A DNA stretch of 64,000 bases from Salinibacterium sp. SWN248 (GTDB taxonomy: Bacteria > Actinomycetota > Actinomycetes > Actinomycetales > Microbacteriaceae), in NCBI RefSeq assembly GCF_015864575.1, contig NZ_JADYWW010000003.1, forward strand, positions 62,001 through 126,000, in the 5' to 3' direction. Positions 23,859 through 33,616 of the stretch are shown here, one piece after another (position 1 is the first letter of the stretch; each line of letters begins with the position of its first letter). The position numbers and the translations under genes are program-made. The notes under the pieces are model-generated. The model made no database searches, was not told the origin of the DNA, and was given only the letters and a program-made list of their open reading frames with translations.

Positions 23859-25286
23859 GTGGCTCGAAGACTGCCCTCAGATCCTCCTGCCCTGCCCGGG
23901 TTCTCACATGTGCACGTTTTGGGCTCCGGTGGATTCGCCGATGTGTTCTTGTATGAGCAGAATATGCCGCGTCGCCAAGTCGCCGTCAAGGTTATGCTCA
24001 GCGAGGTCGTCAACGACCAGGTTCGCCTCATGTTTCAGGCTGAAGCGAACCTTATGGCGCAGCTCAGTTCGCATCCTTCGATCCTCACCGTCTACCAGGC
24101 GAGCGTCTCGTCGGATGGTCGCCCGTACTTGGTGATGGAACTGTGTTCCTCCACGCTCAGCCAGCGCTACCGCCTTGAGCGACTTCCCGTGCCCGAGGTG
24201 CTGCGGATCGCTATCAAGATTGGCAGCGCGATCGAGACTGCCCACCGCGCTGGTGTCTTGCACCGCGACATCAAGCCTTCCAATATTCTGACGACCGCAT
24301 ACGGGCATCCTGTGCTCTCAGACTTCGGTATCGCGGCAACGCTGAGTGAGTCCGAGAATCTTGAAGCCGTGGGAATGTCGATCCCGTGGTCTGCTCCAGA
24401 AGTGTTGATGGATGAGACGGCCGGCACTATTGAATCCGAGCTGTGGTCCTATGCCGCGACGGTGTACTCACTCCTCGCCGGGCGTTCACCCTTCGAGGTG
24501 CCGGGGGAGTCGAACAAGTCGACAGACCTTATTTCTCGAATCAACCGCGCGAAGCCCCGTACGACCGGTCGCAGCGATGTGCCCGAGAGTCTTGAACGTG
24601 CGCTCAACCGGGCGATGTCACGCAAACCTGAAGCGCGCCAGGGCAGCGTGCTAGAACTCGTGCACGAGCTGCAGGCTGTGGAGTCTGAGCTCGGCCTCTC
24701 CCAGACCGCCATAGAAGTTGCCATGGATGACTGGGCGCTCGCAACCGTGGCTGAGCTTGAAGACCGCACTCGGGTTCGTCCGGGTCAAGCTGCAGCGATG
24801 ACGTCGTCACAGCGTCGCAAACGTCGTCGCCCTGCCGCGGTCGACGACAGCTTTGGTTCATTCGAGAGTGAAGCGGCAGAGGGCAAGATGTCTCGCCGCA
24901 AAACAGGAATGAGTCCGATTCCGCGTACTCGCGGCATGCAAACTATTGCGTGGATTGGTGTTGCGGTTGCCGCGCTCGCGGTTGTGCTCGGCGCCACTGT
25001 CACGCTCGTGCAATTGCAGACTGGTTCCACCGACATCCCGACTGTGAGCGACATTAACGCTACGGTCTCGACCGATGTCGTTGAGTTCTCGTGGTTCGAC
25101 CCTGGACTTAAACCAGGTGATTCGTACCAAATCACAACGACAGACAACCAACCGCCGTTGCAACAGCGAGAACCCAGCTTTGTGGTTGATGCGGAGTCTG
25201 GCGAAAACGTCTGCATTTCCGTGACAGTCACCCGCGACGGCAAATCGGGCGCAGCGAGCGCGCAGAAATGCGCGGTGTTGCCGTGA
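23859..25286 (+). CDS. Membrane Ser/Thr protein kinase with small outer domain
   Basis: Hanks-type kinase of 475 residues. The glycine loop is LGSGGFADVF (21-30), the ATP lysine Lys44, the catalytic HRDIKPSN has Asp137, and DFG is at 155-157. A juxtamembrane basic linker (about 318-358) leads to one membrane helix (362-386). The outer ~90 residues look beta-rich and fibronectin-like, with two cysteines near the end, and contain no PASTA repeats, so it is not a PknB orthologue. The surface protein gene begins 6 bases after its stop, which ties the sensor to that protein. Likely targets are the two FHA proteins and the FtsK ATPase. Confidence 0.93.
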   Translation: MARRLPSDPPALPGFSHVHVLGSGGFADVFLYEQNMPRRQVAVKVMLSEVVNDQVRLMFQAEANLMAQLSSHPSILTVYQASVSSDGRPYLVMELCSSTLSQRYRLERLPVPEVLRIAIKIGSAIETAHRAGVLHRDIKPSNILTTAYGHPVLSDFGIAATLSESENLEAVGMSIPWSAPEVLMDETAGTIESELWSYAATVYSLLAGRSPFEVPGESNKSTDLISRINRAKPRTTGRSDVPESLERALNRAMSRKPEARQGSVLELVHELQAVESELGLSQTAIEVAMDDWALATVAELEDRTRVRPGQAAAMTSSQRRKRRRPAAVDDSFGSFESEAAEGKMSRRKTGMSPIPRTRGMQTIAWIGVAVAALAVVLGATVTLVQLQTGSTDIPTVSDINATVSTDVVEFSWFDPGLKPGDSYQITTTDNQPPLQQREPSFVVDAESGENVCISVTVTRDGKSGAASAQKCAVLP

Positions 25287-25292
25287 TGATGG

Positions 25293-28200
25293 GTGGCTGT
25301 GATTAAGCGCTGGGGTAAAGCGCGTCGCTCAACAGTGATCGGCGTGGTGAGTGTCTCTGCGATCGTGGCGTTGGTGGCCACGGTCGCAATTGTGTCGACC
25401 GGTTACACCGCACAGCAGGTCGACTTGGCAGACGGTGCCGTCTGGGTGGCGAATAATCAAGAGCAAGCGATCGGGCGCGCGAGCACGGAAGTTCTTGAGA
25501 TCAACTCTGTCGTGAATGCGCGGAGTGCTGACCTCGAAGTTATTCAGCACGGTGAGAGCGTTTTGCTATTCGACCGATCGGAAAGTGCGATCGATGTTGT
25601 CGATCCCGCCGTGTCAGAGATCGAGGAGAGCGTTGCTCTTCCGCCCAATCAGCCCGAGGTCTATTTCGCGGGAGACAACGTTGTTGTTCTCGAACATGGC
25701 ACGGGCGACCTCTGGATTAGGTCCTACGAGGACTTCCTCAATTTCGATGCGGAATCACCGGCATCCTTGAGCCTGGGCGCTGATGCGATCGTCAGCGTTG
25801 ACGACGACGGCTTACTCTTCGCGTTCTCTCCGTCGACAAGCCAACTTTTCCGGGTAAACGCGGCGATTTCTGACACCGCTGAATCAAGCGTGAGTCTAGA
25901 ACTCGATCCCAATGCGGAACTCAGCATTACGTCGGTTGCTGGCCAATGGGCCGTTCTCGATTCGGATGCCGAACTGCTGTACATGGACGGTCGCACTGTC
26001 GACCTCACCGGCCTCGTCGACGGCGGCAACGGCACGGTCGTGCAGATTCCCTCGATAAACGGTGAACGCGTGCTCATCGGATACAGCCAGGGAGTCATTA
26101 GCGTTCCGCTTAGCGGCGCAGCAGCAGTAGGGCTCGCTACGGGCCAATCCGGGGTGGCGGCGCCTCCGCTCCGCTTGGGCGATTGCGAGTTCGCAGCTTG
26201 GACGAGTGGCGAGAACTGGCGCCGCTGCCCCAGCGATGCCGGTGAGGGTGTCATGCTGCAACTGAGCGGAATGGAAGCTAACGCTCAGCTCTCCTATTCG
26301 GTCAATGGTTCGCGCGCCGTGCTCAACGACCGTCTCTCCGGCCGGACGTGGGCGGTACAAAGCTCCGGTGAGTTGATCGACAACTGGAACCAACTCATCA
26401 CGGCTGAAGATGAAGAGCCTGAAGTAGAACAGAACCTTCTCGATGTCGAACCGGAGGTTGACACTGTTCAGCAACCCCCGGTTGCGGTAGACGACAGCTT
26501 TGGGGCCCGCCCCGGGCGCGCCACAGTCTTGCCCGTTTTGCTCAACGACTACGACGCCAATGGCGATGTGCTGGTGGTAGAGAATCTTCCGACGATCAAC
26601 CCCAGCCTCGGACGAATCGACCGCATCAACGAGCGCCAGCAGATTCAGATCACGCTAGAACCCGGTGCGAGCGGTCAAGTCAGTTTCGACTACACCGTCA
26701 GCGATGGTCGCGGGGGTACCGCCAGCGCGACCGCAACGATTGATATCAGAGCCGACTCCGAGAACTCACCGCCAGAACAGGTGCGAGCGACGAAATTTAC
26801 GGTCCAATCTGGCGGCCGGGTCTCCAACCAAATCTTGGGCGACTGGGTCGACCCCGATGGCGACCCTTTTTACTTGACGAGTGCCTCCGTTTCGGCACCT
26901 GATGCTGTCAGCTACAAGCCAGGGGGAGACCTCGTCTTCTCGGACTCTGGTGCCGGTGGAGAGCTCAAGGTCGTCACCCTCGTCGTATCGGATGGCACGA
27001 GCGAAAGCTCGGGCGGTGTATCCGTTTCGGTCAAACCAGCGGGCGAAGTGCCCATCGAGGCAGACCCGTTCGTTGTGCTCGCCTATGCGGGCAGGGAAGT
27101 CACCGTCTCGCCGCTGAGCCACGTGCGCGGAGGCAACGGCAACATCCGCCTCAATAGCGTTCCCGCTAAGACGGGCGCTCAAGTCTTGCCGAGCTACGAG
27201 ACCGGTACCTTCCGATTCCAGAGCGACGAAATTCGAAGCCACAACCTCGAATATGTCGTCACCGATGGCAACCTCACGTTCACCGCGATTGTGCGAATCG
27301 ATGTGGTTGCTCCGCCAGACGCCAACACCTCGCCCATTACCGTTCCGAAAACTGTTTTCGTGCAAACCCTTCAGAACGAGAGAATCGACGTCGCTGGTAC
27401 CGACGTAGACCCGGCCGGTGGAGTGCTGCTCGTCACCGAGATCATGAACCTCCCCGTGAGCTCGGGCGTTCGTGCGGAAATCTTGGAACAACGACTCGTT
27501 CGTGTGAGCTTGGAGGCCCCACTCGATGACGGGCCGGTCAGCTTCAACTACCGCATCAGCAATGGATTAGCGGATGCCGTCGGTGTCATTACGGTTGTCG
27601 AAATTGCGGCGCCGTCCCGGCTTCAAGCGCCGATCGCAAACGACGACTCCGTCACCGTTCGTGTGGGACAAGCCGTCGACATCCGCGTGCTCGATAATGA
27701 CGAACACCCCGACGGGCTCGAACTGACTCTGGTGCCCAAGCTTGCGCAAGACCTCCCTGAAGACTCGGGACTGCTCTTTGCCTCCGGCGAAGTGCTGCGC
27801 TACCTTGCGCCTGATCGCACGGGAAACTTCACGGCCGCGTACCAAGTTGCTGGCCCCGATGGACAGTCGGCAACCGCGATCGTGCGAATCGCGGTGCGCG
27901 AGCTCGACGCCTCAAGCAATAACCCTCCTGTGCCCCCAACCGTGACAGCCCGCGTGCTGGCAGGCGACACCGTGCGCGTGCAGATTCCGCTGACATCGGC
28001 AGACCCCGACGGCGACTCGGTGCAGTTGCTTGGCCAAGCGACGAACCCGAGCAAGGGTGCCGTCATCGATGTTGAGTCCAATACCTTCGTTTATCAGGCT
28101 GGTGAGTACTCGGCCGGAACCGACACCTTTAGCTACACCCTCATTGACTCCCTCGGTGCGCGCGCAAACGGCGAAATCAACATCGGGATTAGTCCGCGCC

Positions 28201-31200
28201 TTGATGGTGCCCGCAACCCGGTAGCGATCATCGATGAAGTGACGGTCAAGCCGGGCATCACTGTGTCGGTGCAGGTGCTCGCGAATGACTCCGATCCCGA
28301 CGGCAGCCAGCTGTCGGTGGTGTCGGTAGAGCCCAACGATTCCACCACCGTCGCAGAGATCGATGGGGATGTGGTGAAGGTCACGCCGCCCGAAGAACCT
28401 GGCGACTACGGGATCATTTACGTCATCGAAAACGAGACGGGCGGCTCGAGCCAAAACTTCATCCGCGTTACGGTCGACCCCGAGGCCAAACCGGCGTATC
28501 CCATCGCCACCGATAGCGTCTTGACCCTCTCAGATGTGCTGGATCGCAACCGCGTCACTGTCGATGTTCTCTCGGGAGTGTTCTTCGCCGACGGCGACCC
28601 CGGAACCCTCACACTTGGGATCTACCCGGGCTACGGCAATGCAGCCCGCGTGACATCAGACAAGCAGATCGAAGTCTCTGTAGGCGATGTCGGGCAAATC
28701 ATTCCCTTCCGTGTGACGAACCCCGCCGACCCCACCGTCTTCAGCTACGCGTTCATTAAGGTGCCGGGATATAACGACGCTTTGCCGCAAATTGATCGCC
28801 GAGCTCAGAAACTCAGCATCAATAGCGAGAGCACGCTCGTAATCGACCTCAACGACTACATCATCGCGGTCGGCGACAAGCCCGTGCGCCTCACCGACTC
28901 CAGCACCGTGCTGGCCACCCACAGCGATGGCGCTGACCTCGTGCGCGACGAGGACACTCTCGTCTTCACGTCGGCGGAAAAGTACTTTGGGCCGGCATCC
29001 ATTTCGTTTGAAGTGACCGATGGCACTTCGGCGACAGATCCTGAGGGCCGTACAGCTATTTTGGTGCTGCCCATTGACGTGCTTCCCCGCGACAATCAGG
29101 CCCCCGTTTTCGGCGGCGCTGTCATCGACTTTGAACCGGGTCAGGAAAAGGAGATCGATCTCCTCAAGCTGACAAACTACCCGTACCCTGACGACCTCGA
29201 CGAGCTCGCTTATTCGGTCCTGAGCCCGCTGCCGGAAGGCTTCAGCTACGCGCTCGAGGGCACGATGTTGACGCTTCGGGCGAATAACAGCGCGTTCAAG
29301 GGAACGCGCACCTCGATTTCGCTCGGTGTTCGCGATGATCTCTCCGAGGGCAAATCTGGTCGCATCGAGTTGAACGTGGTGCCGTCAACGCGCCCCCTCG
29401 CGAGCCCAGCCGCCGATCTCGCTATTGCGAAACGCGGCGAGACAACTGTCGTTGATGTGCTTGCCAATGATGCCTCCACCAATCCCTTCCCCGGAGCGCC
29501 ACTGCGAGTGGTCGATATCCGTGGACTCGGTGGCGGATCTATTCCCGCGGGACTCTCGATCGTCCCGAGCAGCGACAACAGCACACTGACCGTCACAGTC
29601 TCTAGCGAAGCGGTTCCCGGTGACGTAAACCTGCAATATCGCGTCGCGGATGCCACCAATGACGTAACGCGGTATGTCTGGGGCACGGTTGTCGTGTCGG
29701 TCCAAGACAAACCAGACCCGGTTTCGAACCTCGGACCGAGCGGTTTTGGCGACAAGACGATCATGATGCGCTGGAACGCTGGACCGGCCAACAACTCGGC
29801 AATCACTTCATACCGGGTGACGACGAAAGCCGCTGGTGTACTCGTCAACACGGTCGAGTGTGCTGGAACGACGTGCGCGATTCCGACCACCGGAAACGGA
29901 CCGACCAACTCCGTCAAGGTCACTGTCGTAGCGATCAACGCCATTGGAGAGTCGGACCCCGTTACGCTTGCCGACTCTGTGTGGTCAGACATCATCCCCG
30001 TAGCGCCGACGTCGCTGAGCGCGTCGCCACGTGATCATGGTCTTCGATTGACGTGGAACGCGGTGCCGACACCGGCAGGCGGTTCCGCTGTTGATCGCTA
30101 CCGCGTTGCAGTTGGTGGCTTCGAGACGACACTCGGCCTCGCTCAGTGCGACGACACGACCTGCACGTGGGAGACTCCGTCGACATGGGTTCTCGATAAC
30201 GGCGTAGCGGTGACATACACCGTGAGCCCTCGAAACGCCGCCTACACTGCGCTCTCGGTCTGGAACACGAGTGAACCGCGCAGTGCGATCCCGGCCGGTC
30301 CGCCCATCGCTCTCACTGCGCCGGTGGCTACCGTCGTCAACGACACCACCGCTGGATTGACTTGGCCTAGTGCGTTCAACGAAAACGGTCGTCCGATCAC
30401 GACCTACACGGCCGCCGCATATACCGGAACGGAACCGACCTGCTCGGCCAATGGGTCGGTCACCAGCAATGGCGCGAAGATTGCTGCGGTTGGTTCTGGC
30501 ACGTCAGCGACGTTCACCGGGCTCGCGCCCAACCGCACGTACACGATGGTGGTATTCGCCTACAACGGCCAAGGTTGCACGGCGTCGCCGACGGTTGTCG
30601 CCCATACCCCGCCAGCCGTTGTGACGGCGCTCACGACTGCAGGCCCGGTGGCGAACGGAAACCGCTTTGACTTCACCGTGAACGGGGGAGCGATGGGCTC
30701 TGACACGCTCAACAGCGACTACACCCTGTACTACAGGCTCAGCGGTGGCAGCGTTCCAGGAACCATCTATGGGCCAGTAGCTCTCGGCTCCTTCCTCACC
30801 GCTGATGGCGGCCAGCAGTACGGTCAAAACATCTCCGTGGAAGTTCGTGCCTGCCGCAGCTACGGATCCGGACCAATCTGTCAGCCCCAATGGTCAGCGC
30901 CCTTTGCGCTCGGCATTCCCGTGAATCCTTCCGTAGCGGGGCTCACGTTCACTTCGGATAATGATGTGCTGAACGAAAGTGGCACCTTCGAATGGCTCGA
31001 TTGGCCAAGCGGAACGTACGAGAGTGTGCGCTACCGTTGCGGCGGACTCACCTTAGGTCCGTGGCAGACGGCAGACACCACCGTGCCTGGCGGAAGTTGT
31101 CACGCCGATGTGGCGCTCCTCGTGGCGAACCCCACGCTCGTTATTCGCGTGATCGCCAATGGCGGTCAGATCTACGACAGAACTTATAACGGATATGACT

Positions 31201-31208
31201 ATGACTAG
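25293..31208 (+). CDS. Giant surface protein with Ig-like and fibronectin III repeats
   Basis: 1971 residues, the largest gene here. A basic N-terminus and one hydrophobic segment (about 13-37) anchor or export it. Residues ~40-330 are repetitive beta-sheet (GAVWVANNQEQ and similar), perhaps a propeller. An acidic linker follows. Then come cadherin/Ig-like modules with the motif V-DDS--VR-G--V-VLxNDxDxDG, near residues 396, 779, 977 and 1373. Fibronectin III-like domains lie near 1473, 1569, 1669 and 1771. No LPXTG sorting signal ends the protein. It is probably a cell-wall-spanning adhesin or scaffold. Start GTG 25293 follows the kinase stop by 6 bases; MoxR begins 9 bases after its end. Confidence 0.85.
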   Translation: MAVIKRWGKARRSTVIGVVSVSAIVALVATVAIVSTGYTAQQVDLADGAVWVANNQEQAIGRASTEVLEINSVVNARSADLEVIQHGESVLLFDRSESAIDVVDPAVSEIEESVALPPNQPEVYFAGDNVVVLEHGTGDLWIRSYEDFLNFDAESPASLSLGADAIVSVDDDGLLFAFSPSTSQLFRVNAAISDTAESSVSLELDPNAELSITSVAGQWAVLDSDAELLYMDGRTVDLTGLVDGGNGTVVQIPSINGERVLIGYSQGVISVPLSGAAAVGLATGQSGVAAPPLRLGDCEFAAWTSGENWRRCPSDAGEGVMLQLSGMEANAQLSYSVNGSRAVLNDRLSGRTWAVQSSGELIDNWNQLITAEDEEPEVEQNLLDVEPEVDTVQQPPVAVDDSFGARPGRATVLPVLLNDYDANGDVLVVENLPTINPSLGRIDRINERQQIQITLEPGASGQVSFDYTVSDGRGGTASATATIDIRADSENSPPEQVRATKFTVQSGGRVSNQILGDWVDPDGDPFYLTSASVSAPDAVSYKPGGDLVFSDSGAGGELKVVTLVVSDGTSESSGGVSVSVKPAGEVPIEADPFVVLAYAGREVTVSPLSHVRGGNGNIRLNSVPAKTGAQVLPSYETGTFRFQSDEIRSHNLEYVVTDGNLTFTAIVRIDVVAPPDANTSPITVPKTVFVQTLQNERIDVAGTDVDPAGGVLLVTEIMNLPVSSGVRAEILEQRLVRVSLEAPLDDGPVSFNYRISNGLADAVGVITVVEIAAPSRLQAPIANDDSVTVRVGQAVDIRVLDNDEHPDGLELTLVPKLAQDLPEDSGLLFASGEVLRYLAPDRTGNFTAAYQVAGPDGQSATAIVRIAVRELDASSNNPPVPPTVTARVLAGDTVRVQIPLTSADPDGDSVQLLGQATNPSKGAVIDVESNTFVYQAGEYSAGTDTFSYTLIDSLGARANGEINIGISPRLDGARNPVAIIDEVTVKPGITVSVQVLANDSDPDGSQLSVVSVEPNDSTTVAEIDGDVVKVTPPEEPGDYGIIYVIENETGGSSQNFIRVTVDPEAKPAYPIATDSVLTLSDVLDRNRVTVDVLSGVFFADGDPGTLTLGIYPGYGNAARVTSDKQIEVSVGDVGQIIPFRVTNPADPTVFSYAFIKVPGYNDALPQIDRRAQKLSINSESTLVIDLNDYIIAVGDKPVRLTDSSTVLATHSDGADLVRDEDTLVFTSAEKYFGPASISFEVTDGTSATDPEGRTAILVLPIDVLPRDNQAPVFGGAVIDFEPGQEKEIDLLKLTNYPYPDDLDELAYSVLSPLPEGFSYALEGTMLTLRANNSAFKGTRTSISLGVRDDLSEGKSGRIELNVVPSTRPLASPAADLAIAKRGETTVVDVLANDASTNPFPGAPLRVVDIRGLGGGSIPAGLSIVPSSDNSTLTVTVSSEAVPGDVNLQYRVADATNDVTRYVWGTVVVSVQDKPDPVSNLGPSGFGDKTIMMRWNAGPANNSAITSYRVTTKAAGVLVNTVECAGTTCAIPTTGNGPTNSVKVTVVAINAIGESDPVTLADSVWSDIIPVAPTSLSASPRDHGLRLTWNAVPTPAGGSAVDRYRVAVGGFETTLGLAQCDDTTCTWETPSTWVLDNGVAVTYTVSPRNAAYTALSVWNTSEPRSAIPAGPPIALTAPVATVVNDTTAGLTWPSAFNENGRPITTYTAAAYTGTEPTCSANGSVTSNGAKIAAVGSGTSATFTGLAPNRTYTMVVFAYNGQGCTASPTVVAHTPPAVVTALTTAGPVANGNRFDFTVNGGAMGSDTLNSDYTLYYRLSGGSVPGTIYGPVALGSFLTADGGQQYGQNISVEVRACRSYGSGPICQPQWSAPFALGIPVNPSVAGLTFTSDNDVLNESGTFEWLDWPSGTYESVRYRCGGLTLGPWQTADTTVPGGSCHADVALLVANPTLVIRVIANGGQIYDRTYNGYDYD

Positions 31209-31217
31209 AGGTGCGCT

Positions 31218-32189
31218 ATGACCATGACTCCCGACGAAGCCGCATGGTTCGCGGAAAGCTTTAATCGACTCGTGACGAACGTCGAGCAAGTGCTGCTCGG
31301 AAAAACGTTCGTCGTGCGCCTTGGCTTCACAGCACTACTGAGCGAAGGACACCTACTTCTCGAGGACTACCCCGGAACGGGAAAAACCTCGTTTGCTCGC
31401 GCCATTGCGCAGAGCGTCTCGGGAACGACCAACCGCATTCAGTTCACTCCCGACCTTTTGCCGGGTGACATCACCGGTGTCAGCATCTTTGATCAGCGCG
31501 ATAACGAGTTTGAATTTCACGCCGGACCGATTTTCTCCAACATCGTTCTCGCCGACGAAATCAACCGCGCAAGCCCCAAGACTCAGGCCGCTCTTCTTGA
31601 AGTGATGGAAGAGGGGCAAGTGACTGTCGACGGAGTCACGCACCCCGTTGGCTCGCCGTTCATGGTTATCGCAACCCAAAACCCTATCGAGCAAGCCGGA
31701 ACGTATCGCCTGCCCGAAGCACAACTTGACCGCTTCTTGATGAAGGCCTCCATCGGATACCCCGACCGTGCGTCCACGCTGCGCATCCTCGACGGTGCCG
31801 GCGTCGCCGCACACTCGACCGCCATCGATCCTGTTGTGAGCGCAGAACTCGTCGTCGAAATGGCGCAGCTCGCACGCACAGTGCACGTCGATCCCACAAT
31901 CAACGACTACGTGAGTCGCCTAGTCGAAGCGACGCGAAGCGCTGCCGAAGTGCGCCTCGGTGTGAGTGTTCGCGGTGCGCTGGCATTGATCCGAGCAGCA
32001 AAGACTCTCGCAGCATCCAATGGTCGTCACTACGTTGTGCCGGATGACGTCAAGGCTCTTGCCGAATCGGTTTTGGCTCATCGTCTCGTCATCGATGCTG
32101 AAGCCGAGTTCGAGGGCGTTACTGCCTCTAGCGTGATCGCTCAGATTCTGATCGAGAACCCACCGCCCACAGAGCGGCAAGCCGTGTGA
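31218..32189 (+). CDS. MoxR-family AAA+ ATPase
   Basis: Chaperone-like ATPase thought to help assemble or activate partner complexes, often with VWA or DUF58 proteins. The 323 residues show Walker A DYPGTGKTS (50-58), Walker B VLADEINRASPKTQAALLE (110-128), sensor 1 ATQNPIEQAGTYRLPEAQLDRF and the C-terminal lid. It overlaps the DUF58 gene by 4 bases. MoxR-DUF58-transglutaminase triplets are widespread in bacteria and their exact function is mostly unknown. Confidence 0.95.
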   Translation: MTMTPDEAAWFAESFNRLVTNVEQVLLGKTFVVRLGFTALLSEGHLLLEDYPGTGKTSFARAIAQSVSGTTNRIQFTPDLLPGDITGVSIFDQRDNEFEFHAGPIFSNIVLADEINRASPKTQAALLEVMEEGQVTVDGVTHPVGSPFMVIATQNPIEQAGTYRLPEAQLDRFLMKASIGYPDRASTLRILDGAGVAAHSTAIDPVVSAELVVEMAQLARTVHVDPTINDYVSRLVEATRSAAEVRLGVSVRGALALIRAAKTLAASNGRHYVVPDDVKALAESVLAHRLVIDAEAEFEGVTASSVIAQILIENPPPTERQAV

Positions 32190-33616
32190 GTTCACTCCTC
32201 AACCGCTCGGCGAAAGGGCAGCCACAGTACACCGCGCCGGAACAATCAGGTCCGAGCGGCGATAAGTCACGCTCGGATGCAGATTTTCCCACCGCTATTC
32301 GTGGGCTCGACAATGCGCGAACCCGGATTGTCGGTTACCGCACGGGGTTTCTTGCTGACCTGATTGTCGCGCTTGTACGTTTCGCGGTGCTGGCACGCAC
32401 GACCTTTTCCCGGTACGCCAAACGCATTACGGCAGTCGTCACCCCTGTCGGCTGGGTCGTGCTTGTGCTCGTGCCGGTCACGCTCATCGTGGGGTACACG
32501 ATCGCCTGGCAAGAACTTGTCGTCGTAGGGTTTGCGCTCGCTGCAATCGCGCTCATGGCCGCGATTTATCTCTTTGGGCGCAGTCAATTAACCATCAGCC
32601 TTCACGTGGGACACCATCGTGTCGTCGTCGGTGAGCTCGCGAGCGGCGAGGTGCGGGGAGAAAACGAAGGCAAGCGTCGCAGCCTCGGCGTTATCGCGGA
32701 GATCCCCGTTGCAGCTACCTATGCCGAAGCCGTGTTACAGAGTTTGCGCCCGGGCAGTTCGGCGACTCACGAGTTTCCGATCCCTACTCATCGACGCGGT
32801 GTCATCACGGTCGGCCCCGTGCGCACGGTACGTGCCGACCCGGTGGGACTCGTGCGCCGCGAGCTGGTCTGGACCGAGTCCGCAGAAGTTTTTGTGCACC
32901 CCCGCACCATCAGCATCCCGAGTGTGAGCACGGGCCTAATCCGCGACTTGGAAGGTAACCCCACCAAGGACCTCGCCAACAACGACATCTCGTTTCATGC
33001 GCTGCGGGAGTACGTGCGCGGCGACGAGCGACGCAACATCCACTGGAAAACAACAGCTCGTACAGGCCGCTACATGGTGCGCCAGTTTGAGGAAACCCGA
33101 CGCAGCCATCTCGTCATCGCCTTGAGTTTGGCGACGACCGACTACTCGAACGACTACGAGTTCGAAATGGCAGTGAGCGTTGCTGGTTCGCTCGGCGCTC
33201 AGGCGATCCGGGATGCCCGCACGGTGACAGTCGTCGCGAGTGAGCAAACGCCGCAGTTCGCCAAGAGAAAGATCTTCGCGGTAAGGGCGCTTTCTACCCT
33301 CACTGGTACCCGCCTTCTGGATGACCTCACCCGCGTTCAACGTGCCGATACAGCGCTGCGCCTCATCGACGTTGCGCGCGTAACGTCAGAGCAGACCAGT
33401 GGAGTTTCTGTTGCGTTCTTGATCTGTGGATCGACGGTGACTTCACAGCAGTTGCGTGCAGCGTCGACCAAATTCGCGACGAATGTCGAAGTCGTAGCGA
33501 TTGTGTGTGACCCGGAAGCGGTTCCGGGGCTACGCCGAGTTTCAGGACTCAGTGTGCTCACCATCGGGTATCTCGAAGAGCTCAAGAGAGCCCTCGCACG
33601 ATCGGCGGGTGCATGA
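32186..33616 (+). CDS. DUF58 membrane protein
   Basis: 476 residues. Two close membrane helices (about 86-131) follow a polar N-terminus. The DUF58 signature is at about 264-302: FHALREYVRGDERRNIHWK, then the R-Y-MVRQFEE continuation. DUF58 domains resemble von Willebrand A folds and usually partner a MoxR ATPase, here encoded immediately upstream with an ATGA-type overlap. It overlaps the following transglutaminase-fold gene by 4 bases as well, so all three should be made in fixed proportion. Confidence 0.92.
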   Translation: MSSLLNRSAKGQPQYTAPEQSGPSGDKSRSDADFPTAIRGLDNARTRIVGYRTGFLADLIVALVRFAVLARTTFSRYAKRITAVVTPVGWVVLVLVPVTLIVGYTIAWQELVVVGFALAAIALMAAIYLFGRSQLTISLHVGHHRVVVGELASGEVRGENEGKRRSLGVIAEIPVAATYAEAVLQSLRPGSSATHEFPIPTHRRGVITVGPVRTVRADPVGLVRRELVWTESAEVFVHPRTISIPSVSTGLIRDLEGNPTKDLANNDISFHALREYVRGDERRNIHWKTTARTGRYMVRQFEETRRSHLVIALSLATTDYSNDYEFEMAVSVAGSLGAQAIRDARTVTVVASEQTPQFAKRKIFAVRALSTLTGTRLLDDLTRVQRADTALRLIDVARVTSEQTSGVSVAFLICGSTVTSQQLRAASTKFATNVEVVAIVCDPEAVPGLRRVSGLSVLTIGYLEELKRALARSAGA

